This document shows, piece after piece, positions 1-10,400 of a stretch of 64,000 nt of DNA (positions within the stretch are counted from its first letter, which is position 1; every line of letters starts with the position of its first letter). The translations under genes were made by a program, and so were the position numbers. The DNA is from Larkinella punicea. Its GTDB lineage: Bacteria; Bacteroidota; Bacteroidia; Cytophagales; Spirosomataceae. The stretch spans positions 124,001-188,000 of the forward strand of contig NZ_QOWE01000002.1 in NCBI RefSeq assembly GCF_003334855.1, written 5' to 3'. Under the pieces are notes generated by a model. That model searched no databases. It was not told the origin of the DNA and was given only the letters and a program-made list of their open reading frames with translations.

Positions 1-2898
1 CCTGATCCCCGGAATGCGTTTGCTTACCTGTGCGTCGAGCGATCCGAAAGCGGGAATCTCGGTTTGCCGGAGCAGCGTCGCTTCAGGATTGGCAAAACTC
101 GATTCCCATAAAAACGAATCCTGGTGCCGGAAAACAACGTTAAAACCAAACCCGCTGTTGCGAATGTTGCGGTTACTCACCGACAGATTGTACCGGTATT
201 TGGGCGAATTAAAGAAGGTTACAAAACCGGTCGGCAATTTGTCACGATCTGCCAGCGCATTGTAGGCCACATTGCCTCCAACAACGAAATTACCGGGCAG
301 CAAATAATCGGCACTGACGGCCCAGCCGTGGTTTTTCACCTGCACCGGCGCATTGACATAAAAACCGTAGGTGGTTCGCGTGGTGCTGCTCAGAAGCTGA
401 AGCAGCGAAGCCGGGTTGTCGACCGTGGCCGGTTGGGTACCCTGAATGGTAGCCTGAATCCCTTCAAAATTCAGGAAGCGGTTGTAATAATAATAGGCAT
501 CGACGAATAACTTATTTTTGATAAGCGCCTTATAACCAATCTCGTATGTCTCCACCCGCTCCGGATCCCACTGGGCATCCTGATAGCGTTGCAGCAATTG
601 AGACGCCTGCGGCAAGGCTATTCCTTTTTGCAGCGCATCGCCAAAGGCCCGAACCGACTCCAGTGTATAGGCCGGATTGGTTCCAAAATTATACTTGTCT
701 CTGAACTGCTTCAAACCGCCAATCAAGTGGCTCGTGGGCGTATTCAGGTCAATGTACTGAGACTGCGTCGTCGGAATCCGGAAGCCGCGCTGAAACGACG
801 CCCGGATGTTGTGGGACCTGGCCACGGTCAAAACCGCCGACAACCGGGGACTAAACTGCCCCTTAAAATTGCTGTTTTTATCGTACCGAACCGAGCCCGT
901 CAGCTTCAGGATTTCGGCCACGGTTTTGGAAGCCTGCGCGTAGCCGCCAAACTCATTGATTCGATACTCATTATTGTTTTCATCGAGTGCAAAAATGGTT
1001 CCGCTGGAATTCAGGGCGTATTGGCGGTAATTTCCACCCACCAGAATTTCGACCTTTTTCGGATCGATCAGCTTCGTAAAATTGTACATAAACTCCCCGT
1101 GGTAGAGGTTCGTTTTGTCCATAAATTTCGCCCCGAGGTTGGGCAATGAACCGGGCAGCGGCCGCCCCGTCACCGTCGTCAAAGCCTGGTTGAATGGTTC
1201 CGTTCCCGGCAAAAACCGCCCCTGGTCGGCGGTCGTGCGGGCGGTGGTGTGCAAAGTGGGGGAAACCGCATTCACGGCACTCAACGCCGTCTGGTAGGCC
1301 GTAGCCGGATTGGTTGCCAGCGCCTGCTGGAGTGCCGTGCTGAAGGTTTGCAAAGCGCCACCGGCGTAGGCAAAGGCATACTGCGGGAACCACGACCCCA
1401 CTAAATTGCTCTGGTCCAGGCTGGGCTTCCAGGCTTCGTTGATGCCCTGCCCCAAAAGTCCGATGGAAAACGAATCGCCGGAACGTTCCTGGGTCGTATA
1501 GCCCCGAATGAAAAAGTTAGAGCCCTTCAGTTCGACTTTGTACTGACCGATGCTGAATGCTTTGATATAAAACCGGTCCTGCCCCGTATATCCGGTCGTT
1601 CCCGTTCCCCAGTTGCCTTGCACAATGGCTTCCAGATTGTCGTTGATGCGGTAATGCAGCGCGCCATTGAGCTTCAGGCTGCTGACTTTGTAGTTGACCA
1701 GGTCGCTTTCGTTGTAGCCCGTTCGGGAAACCGTTACGTTGGGCAACAACACATCATTGACGATCTGCGTAGCCGGAATATTGGTGGCCGCCGAAAGTTG
1801 GTTGACGCCCCCGATGATGCGGGCCAAGTCCGGCGAAATCAGGGCGATCTGAGCGACGGGAAGCGGCAAAAGCTGCGCCACCGTGCTTTGAAAAGCGTTC
1901 AAATTAGCACTGGCGTCACCGTAAATGTTGATGCCGTCGTATCCCGGATTGCTCTGACGGTTACCATTCCCCAGCGAAAAACCGTTCGCAAAACTCTGGT
2001 CACGGGTGTCGGTGGCCTGCCAGTCGGTTGCGCTGATGTAGGACGCACTGAGCTTGAAAGCCAGCCGGTTACTGAATGCTTTGGCGTAGCGAATGCCCGC
2101 GTCGTAGAAAGGCGTGGTGGCCGTACTGCGGTTGCTGGCCGACATAATACCGGTTTTGGCATACGCGCTCAAGCCCTGGTACTGAAACGGATTTTTGCTC
2201 GTCATCAGCAGCAACCCGTTGATCGCGTTCGGGCCGTAGAGTGCCGAAGCCGCGCCGGGCAGCAGTTCGACGCTTTCAACATCCAGTTCTGACATACCGG
2301 CAATGTTACCGACCGAGAAGTTCAGCCCCGGCGCCTGGTTGTCCATGCCGTCGACCAACTGCACCACCCGCGTGTTACCGTTGGCACTAAACCCCCGCAC
2401 GTTCACCGACCGGAACATCAAACTCTGGGTGCTCATGTCGACGCCTTTCAGGTTGAGCAAGGCATCGTAAAACGTGGCGGCTGGTGCCGACTGAATGGCA
2501 CGAATGTCCATTTTTTCGACCGAAACCGGCGATTGCATCACACTTTCTTCCACCCGCGACGCCGACACAATCACTTCCTGCCCCAGCATCACCTGCTCGC
2601 TGAGTTCGATTTTCAAGTCCGACTGATTGCCAACGGCGATCTCCCGGGTTTGAAAACCCACTGACGAAACCACTACCGTCAACGGCCCCGAAGCTGAGGT
2701 TGTTAAGGCAAATTGCCCTTTGGCATCGGTGATTGTACCGGCCACCGTTCCCTTTATGGTGATGCTAACCCCAATCAGGGGAATTTTGGTGTTACTCTCG
2801 GTTACTGTTCCTGAAATTTTTGTTTGCGCAAAACAACTTATGGTAACCAAGAGAAAAAATCCAACGAAAAGGGCAAGCTGAGTACTGCTTTTTTTCAT
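1..2898 (-). CDS. TonB-dependent outer-membrane receptor (C-terminus outside window)
   Basis: 966 codons stay open from ATG at 2898 to the window edge, so the C-terminal barrel is missing. The first ~24 residues are a signal peptide (lysines, hydrophobic core, CFA-Q cleavage region). A carboxypeptidase-regulatory-like beta domain follows at about 26-110 (ISGTVTE, GTITDAKGQF, VVVSSVGFQT), then a plug domain at about 120-235 (DALLNLKGVD, VNVRGFS, VQLVDGMDNQ, LYGPNAINGLL) and beta-barrel sequence. It should import a ligand across the outer membrane using TonB energy. The plug lacks the usual SusC features and no SusD lies beside it, so a siderophore, cobalamin or peptide receptor is as likely as a sugar receptor. 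The substrate cannot be told. Confidence 0.93.
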   Translation of the reverse strand, partial: MKKSSTQLALFVGFFLLVTISCFAQTKISGTVTESNTKIPLIGVSITIKGTVAGTITDAKGQFALTTSASGPLTVVVSSVGFQTREIAVGNQSDLKIELSEQVMLGQEVIVSASRVEESVMQSPVSVEKMDIRAIQSAPAATFYDALLNLKGVDMSTQSLMFRSVNVRGFSANGNTRVVQLVDGMDNQAPGLNFSVGNIAGMSELDVESVELLPGAASALYGPNAINGLLLMTSKNPFQYQGLSAYAKTGIMSASNRSTATTPFYDAGIRYAKAFSNRLAFKLSASYISATDWQATDTRDQSFANGFSLGNGNRQSNPGYDGINIYGDASANLNAFQSTVAQLLPLPVAQIALISPDLARIIGGVNQLSAATNIPATQIVNDVLLPNVTVSRTGYNESDLVNYKVSSLKLNGALHYRINDNLEAIVQGNWGTGTTGYTGQDRFYIKAFSIGQYKVELKGSNFFIRGYTTQERSGDSFSIGLLGQGINEAWKPSLDQSNLVGSWFPQYAFAYAGGALQTFSTALQQALATNPATAYQTALSAVNAVSPTLHTTARTTADQGRFLPGTEPFNQALTTVTGRPLPGSLPNLGAKFMDKTNLYHGEFMYNFTKLIDPKKVEILVGGNYRQYALNSSGTIFALDENNNEYRINEFGGYAQASKTVAEILKLTGSVRYDKNSNFKGQFSPRLSAVLTVARSHNIRASFQRGFRIPTTQSQYIDLNTPTSHLIGGLKQFRDKYNFGTNPAYTLESVRAFGDALQKGIALPQASQLLQRYQDAQWDPERVETYEIGYKALIKNKLFVDAYYYYNRFLNFEGIQATIQGTQPATVDNPASLLQLLSSTTRTTYGFYVNAPVQVKNHGWAVSADYLLPGNFVVGGNVAYNALADRDKLPTGFVTFFNSPKYRYNLSVSNRNIRNSGFGFNVVFRHQDSFLWESSFANPEATLLRQTEIPAFGSLDAQVSKRIPGIR

Positions 2899-3326
2899 AA
2901 TCACGGCCAGTTAAACAACGGTTCATACGTTCCGGGAAGGGGAACGGGAGAAAATTACAATAAATGCTAAAAATTAGCACAAACCCGTGATTAAATTGTT
3001 GAATTATTATTCAAATAATTGAATATCAGTTAATTAAGAAAATCAAACTCCTATTTATGTAAGCCGTATTTATCCTGAAAACCAGACTCATCCGTATACG
3101 TTCTCCACCGGTTTTTACCCATTGCCCACCCTGTAGTGTTCATTTAACGAAATCATGACCTCCCTCCAGGCGCATTAATTTTGCGATTACGTATATTTGT
3201 CCGATAATTCAATCCGGCGTTTCGATAAGAAAGTCCCGTCTTAACTAACTTTTTAACGCATTCCTTGTAGTTTAGGAACCCCTTCTTCAATTTAGGGGGT
3301 TAATCCCATACACAGAATTCTTCACT
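2899..3326. other. Intergenic region between divergent receptor and manC genes
   Basis: 428 bases without a convincing gene. It is AT-rich near the receptor start and should carry promoters in both directions. On the plus strand there is a TATATTTG box at 3192-3199. A short inverted repeat with arms around 3279-3284 and 3293-3299 (aacccc / ggggtt) sits just before manC and may form a weak hairpin in its leader. Confidence 0.5.
3192..3199 (+). promoter_or_regulatory. Possible Bacteroidota -7 box upstream of manC
   Basis: TATATTTG fits the Bacteroidota -7 consensus TAnnTTTG and lies 127 bases before the manC start. No TTG is seen 17-23 bases upstream, so only half of the promoter is supported. 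Confidence 0.3.
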
Positions 3327-4400
3327 ATGAACCATACCTATGTCGTTATCATGGCTGGCGGAGTCGGAACCCGCTTCTGGCCGTTTAGTCGTACCAACAA
3401 CCCCAAGCAATTTCACGACGTTCTTGGAACCGGAAAGTCGCTCCTCCAGCAAACCGCCGACCGCTTCGAGGGAATCTGCCCAAAAGAGCATATTTATATT
3501 GTGACCAGCGCCGAATACCAGCAACTGGTGAAAGAACAACTCCCGTATCTCAGCGACGATCAGATTCTGTGTGAACCCGTCCGCCGGAATACCGCTCCCT
3601 GCATTGCCTACGCAGCCTATAAAATTGCCCAACAGGATCCGGAAGCCAACATGGTCGTTGCACCGGCCGACCATATTATTCTGAAAGAAGAGGAATTCCG
3701 CGATACGATCCGGATTGCGCTGGCAGCCACGGCCACCCAGGATATTCTGGTTACCCTCGGCATTCAGCCCAGCCGCCCCGATACCGGTTATGGCTACATC
3801 CAGTACATCCCGGACTCAAACAATCAGGGAATTAAAAAGGTGAAGACGTTCACCGAAAAACCGCATCTGGAGCTGGCCAAACAATTTGTAGAAAGTGGTG
3901 AATTTGTCTGGAATGCCGGCATTTTTGTCTGGAATGTGCAGGCCGTTCGCAAAGCCTTTGAAAGCTACATGCCCGAAACGGCGGAGATCTTTGCCGAGGG
4001 CGACGAGTGGTATTTCACCGAAAAAGAGCATTCGTTCATCAACAAAGCGTACTCTCTGTGCAAGAACATCTCCATTGACAACGGTATTATGGAGAAAGCC
4101 GGCAACGTCTACGTCGTACTGAGTGATTTTGGCTGGTCGGATTTGGGAACGTGGAAGTCGCTGTATGAAGTATCCGAAAAAGACGAGAATGAAAACGTCA
4201 CGGATGGCACCCACATGCTCTACAATACCAACAACAGCATCATCAAAACACCCAAGGGCAAGCTGGTTGTTGTCAGTGGCTTAGAAGGCTATATCGTCGC
4301 CGAATTCGACGGTGTTCTGATGATCTGCCCCAAAGATGAAGAACAAAAAGTGAAAGAATTCGTGGCCGATGCCAAGAATCATGGAATACACTTTGTGTAA
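3327..4400 (+). CDS. manC: Mannose-1-phosphate guanylyltransferase
   Basis: Makes GDP-mannose from mannose-1-phosphate and GTP, the precursor for mannose, fucose and rhamnose-type residues in surface glycans. The 357-residue protein opens with the nucleotidyltransferase signature GGVGTRFWPFSR (residues 11-22). It also has FTEKP near 175 and VWNAGIFVW near 193, all typical of the GMP family. It is the short form without a C-terminal phosphomannose isomerase domain, as is usual in Bacteroidota. It stands alone, with a long hairpin directly after its stop codon separating it from convergent thiL. The glycosyltransferases at 14-26 kb are potential users of its product (inference). Confidence 0.9.
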   Translation: MNHTYVVIMAGGVGTRFWPFSRTNNPKQFHDVLGTGKSLLQQTADRFEGICPKEHIYIVTSAEYQQLVKEQLPYLSDDQILCEPVRRNTAPCIAYAAYKIAQQDPEANMVVAPADHIILKEEEFRDTIRIALAATATQDILVTLGIQPSRPDTGYGYIQYIPDSNNQGIKKVKTFTEKPHLELAKQFVESGEFVWNAGIFVWNVQAVRKAFESYMPETAEIFAEGDEWYFTEKEHSFINKAYSLCKNISIDNGIMEKAGNVYVVLSDFGWSDLGTWKSLYEVSEKDENENVTDGTHMLYNTNNSIIKTPKGKLVVVSGLEGYIVAEFDGVLMICPKDEEQKVKEFVADAKNHGIHFV

Positions 4401-4401
4401 A

Positions 4402-4479
4402 GAATGATGAGTTATGAATGATGAACGATGAATGGGCTGACGCATTAATTCATCGTTCATCATTCATAATTCATCATTT
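4402..4479. terminator. Long hairpin between convergent manC and thiL
   Basis: Arms at 4402-4434 and 4448-4479 are almost perfect reverse complements (~30 bp) with a ~13-base loop. Each arm is itself built from reiterated ATGA/ATTC words, so the arm is internally repetitive. It starts two bases after the manC stop and ends three bases before the thiL stop, so it probably terminates both. It also creates a small open frame by chance, which is not a gene. Confidence 0.75.
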
Positions 4480-4482
4480 CTT

Positions 4483-5517
4483 TTAAAAGTGTTTCCACCC
4501 CTGCGCCTTGATCTGCGTATATTGGCCGGCTTTGGTGGCCAGCAGAATCGACTCCGGTTTGTCGGTGAGGTAGCCGATGGGCGTGATGCGGGCGTGGTTT
4601 TTTAGTTTCTCGAACTCCTGCGGACGGATCATAAACAGCAGTTCGTAGTCTTCTCCACCGTTTAAAGCCGCCGTGATGGGACTGATATTCAGTTCGGTAG
4701 CGGCCAGATACGTCACATCGTCGATGGGCAGGTTTTCGTCGAAAATAACCGCCCCGGTTTTGGATTGCGTACAGATGTGAATCAACTCCGAAGCCAGGCC
4801 GTCCGAAACGTCGATCATCGCTGTCGGCACGATGCCCAGATCCCGGAGTTCATACACGATGTCGGTGCGCGCGGAAGGCCGAAGCTGGCGTTCCAGCACA
4901 TACGATTTGTCTTCGCTGATTTCGGGCTGCATGGTGGGATCGGCCAGAAAAACCTGCTTTTCCCGTTCCAACAACTGCAATCCGCAGAAAGCCGCTCCCA
5001 GATCGCCCGTCACACAGATGACGTCGTTGGGCTGGGCGGTGTTGCGGTACGTGATTTTATCCCGTTCTACCCGGCCCGTTACGGTTACCGAAATAACCAG
5101 CCCCGAGCGCGAGGAGGTGGTGTCGCCCCCAATCAAATCGACCTGATAGGCTTCGCAGGCGGCTTTGATCCCTTCGTATAACTCCTCCACGGCTTCGACC
5201 GAAAACCGGTTGCTGAGGGCCACGCTCACCGTGATTTGCAACGGGATTCCGTTCATGGCTGCAATGTCGGAGACGTTGACCGCAACGGCTTTGAATCCCA
5301 GGTGTTTCAGGGGCGTATAGGCCAGATCGAAATGAACACCTTCCAGCAGCATGTCGGTGGAAAGGAGCCAGTAATCCGGCCCGCCGGTATCGATCACGGC
5401 GGCATCGTCGCCAATACCGCGTACGGTTTCGGGCTGGGAGGTTTGTCCAAACGCCCGGTTGATGCGATCGATCAGGGCAATTTCGCCCAAAGAATCCAGT
5501 TCGGTTCGTGTATTCAT
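4483..5517 (-). CDS. thiL: Thiamine-monophosphate kinase
   Basis: Phosphorylates thiamine monophosphate with ATP to give thiamine diphosphate, the active cofactor. The 344-residue protein has the PurM/ThiL fold signatures: GIGDDAAVI near residue 35, LLSTDMLLEGVHF near 50-63, NVSDIAAMNG near 80-90 and GGDTTSS near 125, then the C-terminal ATP-binding half (MIDVSDGLASEL, LNGGEDYELLF). Length and motif order match the family. It is a single gene convergent with manC, with no other thiamine genes nearby and no riboswitch recognised in the 93-base gap behind it. Confidence 0.95.
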   Translation of the reverse strand: MNTRTELDSLGEIALIDRINRAFGQTSQPETVRGIGDDAAVIDTGGPDYWLLSTDMLLEGVHFDLAYTPLKHLGFKAVAVNVSDIAAMNGIPLQITVSVALSNRFSVEAVEELYEGIKAACEAYQVDLIGGDTTSSRSGLVISVTVTGRVERDKITYRNTAQPNDVICVTGDLGAAFCGLQLLEREKQVFLADPTMQPEISEDKSYVLERQLRPSARTDIVYELRDLGIVPTAMIDVSDGLASELIHICTQSKTGAVIFDENLPIDDVTYLAATELNISPITAALNGGEDYELLFMIRPQEFEKLKNHARITPIGYLTDKPESILLATKAGQYTQIKAQGWKHF

Positions 5518-5610
5518 ACTGATACTAAAGCAAAAAAGCCGCTTTCGGTTCGAAAACGGCGAAATATACGGAGCAATTCCCGGTTGATCCCAACCTGGAA
5601 CCGGACAGAT

Positions 5611-6057
5611 CTATGGATTGGCCAGGGTATACTTGTTGGTGGTGCCGCCGGTTTTGCGATCCGCCGTCGTCCGGGTCAGTTCCAGGGAGGTTTCAGTGGC
5701 CGTGCCGATGTTGAATTCAATGGTTGGTCCATCGGTCGGTGCCGGGCTCAGGCTTTTCAGAATGAGCTTGGTATCGCCCTGCAATTCGTATTGCCCGGTC
5801 GATGTAAACCCATCGACCTGTTTGATCACCACGGTTGGCGGATTGCTTAAATCCAGCGAATATTGCGAATAGCCCGGCTTGACGTTACTGGTTCCGCCTT
5901 TGGTATAAACCACCACGTTGTTTTCCTCCACTTTTTGCGCCGTCCAGTTTTTCTTGATCCGGTCCGAAAGCGGGGTCGTCTTGTCTTTGTTGCAGCCGGT
6001 CAAAACCGCAAACAAGGTCAACACGGCAACAAGGGCGATTGGTGTAGTTTTTTTCAT
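5611..6057 (-). CDS. Small lipoprotein, lipocalin-like
   Basis: 148 residues. A signal peptide ends in a lipobox (LTGC at about 19-22), so the mature protein should be lipid-anchored and start CNKDK. The rest is beta-strand-like and ends in short alternating strands. This resembles the many small 'lipocalin-like' lipoproteins of Bacteroidota (DRIKKNWTAQKV followed by strands ending in a Tyr/Leu-rich edge). No catalytic motif is visible and the function is unknown. It lies 93 bases behind thiL in the same direction and could be co-transcribed ahead of it. Confidence 0.8.
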   Translation of the reverse strand: MKKTTPIALVAVLTLFAVLTGCNKDKTTPLSDRIKKNWTAQKVEENNVVVYTKGGTSNVKPGYSQYSLDLSNPPTVVIKQVDGFTSTGQYELQGDTKLILKSLSPAPTDGPTIEFNIGTATETSLELTRTTADRKTGGTTNKYTLANP

Positions 6058-6185
6058 AAAACGTAAAAATTTAAAGACGCGACTGTGTTCATTAGTAAGC
6101 GGTTAAAGTTAAGTGTTTTTACGAAATCCCTGTATAAACTTCTCGGTAAAGTTGCATTTTTGCCGACTGAACTGTTTAGAAGTCC

Positions 6186-6440
6186 ATGAATGCTGGCAAA
6201 GAGGATACGCTGAAAGAATACACCCGCTCGCAACTCGCGCTCCGAAACGGCTCCGACCGCGACGAAATCTGGTGTGCGTACCAGGGTATTATTTACGACG
6301 TCTCACCAAGCCGGCTCTGGCGAAACGGAAAACATTACGAACACTGGGCCGGTCAGGATCTCACCGACGAACTGCCCGATGCGCCCCACGGCGAATGGGT
6401 GTTTGGGCGTTTCAAACCGGTCGGAAAATTAATCAGTTAA
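6186..6440 (+). CDS. Cytochrome b5-like heme-binding protein
   Basis: 84 residues forming little more than a single cytochrome b5-type heme/steroid-binding domain. Visible are EYTRSQLALRNGSD at the start, IWCAYQGIIYDVS, a first candidate heme His in GKHYEHWAGQDLT and a second in DAPHG. There is no signal peptide, so it should be cytoplasmic, carrying electrons or binding a hydrophobic ligand. It ends 21 bases before the sugar kinase start and the two are probably one transcript. The partner enzyme is unknown. Confidence 0.85.
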   Translation: MNAGKEDTLKEYTRSQLALRNGSDRDEIWCAYQGIIYDVSPSRLWRNGKHYEHWAGQDLTDELPDAPHGEWVFGRFKPVGKLIS

Positions 6441-6461
6441 CCAGCAACTCACAGTCCGAAT

Positions 6462-7334
6462 ATGATACTCATCGCAGACAGCGGCTCCACCAAAACCGAT
6501 TGGCGAACCATCGACACCACCGGCCGGGTAGACCAGGCCCGCACCATTGGCTTTAATCCCTATTACCAGGACAGTGCCGCCATTGCTGCCGAACTGCAAA
6601 CCAGTTTGTTACCAACCATTCAAGAAACGGTGACGGACGTTTTTTATTACGGAACCGGCTGCAACAGCGAAGAATCGTGTGGGGTCGTCGAGAAGGCCAT
6701 CCGGGCAGTTTTTCCGGATGTGCAGAACGTGCAGGTCAGCAGCGATTTGCTGGGGGCGGCCCGGGCATTGTGCCACCACAATGCCGGGATTGCCTGCATT
6801 CTGGGAACCGGCTCCAATGCCTGCCTCTACGACGGCCGCGACATTGTGCAACTGAGCGGTTCGCTGGCGTTCTGGCTGGGCGACGAAGGCAGTGGCGGGT
6901 ACCTGGGCAAGACGCTGGTGGTTCGGTATCTCCACGACCAGCTCCCGCCCGAATTAGCGGAAAAATTCCGGAAACGTTACCCCAAAGTCGACCGGTTAAC
7001 GGTACTGGATCACGCCTATAAACAGCCTTTTCCGAACCGGTATTTTGCGTCTTTCTCCAAATTTCTGTTCGATAACCGGCGTCATCCGGTCGCGTATCAG
7101 ATGGTTTACGACGCCTTTAGCCTGTTTTTCGACACCTACATCCGCAAATTTGCCGATGCCGAAAAACTGCCGATCCATTTCGTCGGTTCGGTAGCCTTCT
7201 ACTACAGCGATATTCTGCGGCAGGTGGCCAACGACAAAGGACTGACCGTTCGGCACATTCTGGAAACACCCATCGCCGGGTTGACGCTCTATCACCAGGA
7301 TGCCAAGTCGCTGTTGGATGGGAACGCGGATTGA
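6462..7334 (+). CDS. BadF/BadG-family ATPase, probable N-acetylglucosamine-type kinase
   Basis: 290 residues of the ASKHA fold. The phosphate-1 loop is DSGSTKTDW at the N-terminus, the second phosphate loop is ILGTGSNACLYD near 110, and an LGDEGSGGYLGK stretch near 140 is typical of the BadF/N-acetylglucosamine kinase group. It most likely phosphorylates an amino sugar salvaged from cell wall or glycans, but the substrate is inferred from family membership only. The last codons form the left arm of a long hairpin (7316-7407), so the 3' end is also a terminator element. Confidence 0.85.
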   Translation: MILIADSGSTKTDWRTIDTTGRVDQARTIGFNPYYQDSAAIAAELQTSLLPTIQETVTDVFYYGTGCNSEESCGVVEKAIRAVFPDVQNVQVSSDLLGAARALCHHNAGIACILGTGSNACLYDGRDIVQLSGSLAFWLGDEGSGGYLGKTLVVRYLHDQLPPELAEKFRKRYPKVDRLTVLDHAYKQPFPNRYFASFSKFLFDNRRHPVAYQMVYDAFSLFFDTYIRKFADAEKLPIHFVGSVAFYYSDILRQVANDKGLTVRHILETPIAGLTLYHQDAKSLLDGNAD

Positions 7335-7407
7335 ACGGATGAAACGGATTCACACAGATTAAAATCTATTTCGATCGGTTTCATCCGCTCAATCCGTGTT
7401 CCCATCC
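7316..7407. terminator. Long hairpin overlapping the kinase stop codon
   Basis: Arms at 7316-7350 and 7373-7407 pair over ~35 bases with about four mismatches. The left arm contains the last six codons and the stop of the kinase gene. The right arm ends six bases before the stop of the convergent 2142-residue gene. Inside each arm the word CGGAT recurs, giving the same 'quasi-repeat inside a palindrome' design as the hairpins at 4402, 36772 and 47688. Confidence 0.7.
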
Positions 7408-7412
7408 AGAGC

Positions 7413-10400
7413 TTACTGCTTCAACACCTTGATCACTTTCAACACCCCGTTACCGTTATCGACCCGCAGGAAGTACAAACCGGTCGGCAGTTGCAGGGTT
7501 TTGACGTTGAGAACGGCCTTGCGCTGGACGGTATTGATCGTGTTGTCCTGCAAGTCCCACTGGTTTCCGGTTGTCGACGAGAGCGAAAACCGGTAAGGAG
7601 TTGGCGTAGAAGACGGCAGGGTCAGGTTGATTTCTTCCCGAACCGGGTTGGGATACACCAGCCATGTGTCACCTTCGGTTTCCGCATTGTCCGTGATGCC
7701 CTGAACGGCGATCCGGCCACCGCCCGGTACGAACGAGAAGGCGATGTTTTTGGTAATAATTGTCTCCCCGCTGCCATTGGCACCCGTGAAAGCTGCCAAC
7801 CGAAGCACGTAAGCGCCGGTCTGTGGTTTGAAACCGTCGTCGTCGCCGAAGAGGCCAAACGGTGCCTGGTTATCGACGTAGTTGTTCTGCGAAGTACCCG
7901 TCAACTCGAAAGAAATGCTGCCCACGGGCACGTTCGAGGTACAGAAGAAATTGACCCGATCCGGCAAGTTGGCAATCCCGATCGAGCTGTTGTTGAGCAA
8001 CTCCTGAATAACCTGGCGGGACGCTGCGTTGCCTGCCTTCATCAACTGAACCGTGAGCAGAGGCTCCCGAACCGTGAGCTTGAACGTAATGCTGCTGCTT
8101 TTCTGGTCGGCACCGGTGCTTTTTACCGTTACGATAAACTCCCCGGCCGTTTGCGGTTTTCCGCTCGAGGTCCGGTTGGCCGCGTTGTAGGTAATGCCAT
8201 CCGGCAAACCGGTCACCTCAAGTTGAACCCCGGCACCGGCTTCCGGCAGCGTAAAGGTGTGGAACAGCCCTTTGGTGATGATTTGGTCGCTGATGGGGCT
8301 TTTGCCGTCAGCGCAGGCCGTTGTGTAGGTGTATTTCACCACCTTCTGGCTTTGCCGGGCTTCAATATCGAACGTGCTTCCTTTCCGCATGGTGAGGTAA
8401 AGCGTATGGGTCGAGGTCGTCGTCCAGTCGGTCACACCAACGGCCCGGTATTCGATCAGCGTGTTGTCACCCCCGCTGGTGCGGAACGTGATTCGGCCGG
8501 TCTGGCAATCGTAGTCCGGTGCCACCACAACCAGAGCCGGGCTGGTCGGTGTGGTGGGTGTAGTCGCGGCCGGATTGACCGTCAGCGTGATCTCGATGCT
8601 GGTTTTGGCATTCTGATTATCGGTAGCACTGTAGGTCAGTTTGTAGCTGCCGGCGGTGGTCGGGGTGCCGCTCAGTCCCCGGCTGTTCACATCGAACGAC
8701 AACCCGGCGGGTTGGCCGCTCAGGACGTACGTCAGGGTGCTTCCTTCCGGATCGGTGAAAACCGGCAACTGCGTCAAATAGGCGACATTCACCGTGGCCG
8801 TCAAACTCAGCGGGGCTGGTGCCACCGGGGGTTGATTGGTAGTCGGCGTGGTTGGGGTCGTATTGCCGTTGCAGGTCAGTGTCTTGGGCGAACCTTTCAG
8901 CAAATAGGTCGTTCCCTGAACCCGCGCCCAAACCGAGTAGGTCTGGTTATTTTTCAGTTCATCGGCCGTATTCCAGAGATAGCCGTGGCTGCCGTTGCCT
9001 TTGCCATTGTCTTTCAAATCCTGCCGGAACACGCTGGCTTCGGAGGTGCCTACCAGTTTGGCGGATTCCAGCGTACTGCCCACCAGAAATTCAAGAACCA
9101 GGGGTGTGTTGGGTCGGTTGGCGTCCCAAACCCAGCCGGAAATGTTCTGACAACCCACCTGATCCAGATAGCCTTCAAAGTTTCCGCTCACCGGGCTGGT
9201 GGGCGTGGTCGGAGTCGTTGGCATGGTGGCGGCTGGATTGACCGTCAGCGTGATCTCGATGCTGGTTTTGGCGTTCTGATTATCGGTAGCACTGTAGGTC
9301 AGTTTGTAGCTACCGGCGGTGGTCGGGGTACCCCCTACTCCCCGGGTCAGGCGGTCGAATTGTAAACCCGCTGGTATTCCCGTCAGTTCATACGTCAGGG
9401 TGCTTCCCTCGGGATCCGTGAAAACCGGCAATTGCGCTACATAGGCGGTATTGGCCGTGGCGGTTAAACTCGACAGAGCCGGTGCAACCGGGGGCTGATT
9501 GGTAGCCGGCGTGGTGGGTGTGGTTGGCGTGGTCGGATTGCCGGCGCAGGTCAATGTCTTGGGTGAACCTTTCAGCAAATAGGTTGCTCCCTGAATCCGG
9601 CCCCAAACCGAGTAGGTCTGGTTGTTCTTTAATTCATCTGCCGTATCCCAGCGATATCCGTGGCTTCCGTTGCCCTTCCCTTTGTCTTTCAAATCCTGAC
9701 GGAACAGGTTTGCCACGGTAGTTCCGACCAGTTTGGCCGATTCCAGCGTACTGCCCACCAGGAATTCAATCGTCAGGGGCGCATTGGGCAGGTTGGCATC
9801 CCAGACCCAGCCCGCGATGTTAGCACAGCTCACCACATCCAGAAATCCTTCGAAATTACCCGTCACCGGGGTAGTTGGGGTGGTGGGCGTAGTTGGGGTA
9901 GTCGGCGTGTTTCCACCCGAACCGGTAACCGTCAGCGTAATCTCGATGCTGGTTTTGGCACCCTGGCTATCCGTTGCCGTATACGTCAGCTTGTAAATTC
10001 CGGGAGTCGTCGGTGTTCCGCCAAAGCCCCGGGTCAGGCGATCGAATTGCAAACCCGCTGGTGTTCCCGTCAATTCATACGTCAGCGGTCCGGCGTCGAT
10101 GAATACCGGTAAAATCGTCAGGTACGCCACGTTAGCCGCAGCGGTTAAGGTCGACAGACTCGGTGCCACCGGCGGTTGATTGGTCGTTGGATCCGTCGGC
10201 GTTGACGTACCGGTGCAGGTCAGCGTCTTGGGTGAGCCTTTCAGCAAATAGGTCGTTCCCTGAACCCGCGCCCAGACCGAGTAAGTCTGGTTATTCTTCA
10301 GGTCTTCCGGAACATCCCAGCGATAGCCGTGATTCCCGTTGCCTTTCCCACTGTCTTTCAAATCCTGCCGGAACACACCGGCCACGGTAGTTCCCACCAG

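Noticed and set aside
4281-4463. 60-codon minus-strand frame at the manC end
   Set aside because: Its N-terminal half is just the hairpin palindrome and the rest is antisense to manC.
7491-9365. 624-codon plus-strand open frame
   Set aside because: Antisense shadow of the repeated, GC-rich giant gene; no protein family character, and the minus-strand frame has signal peptide, domains and a sorting tail.
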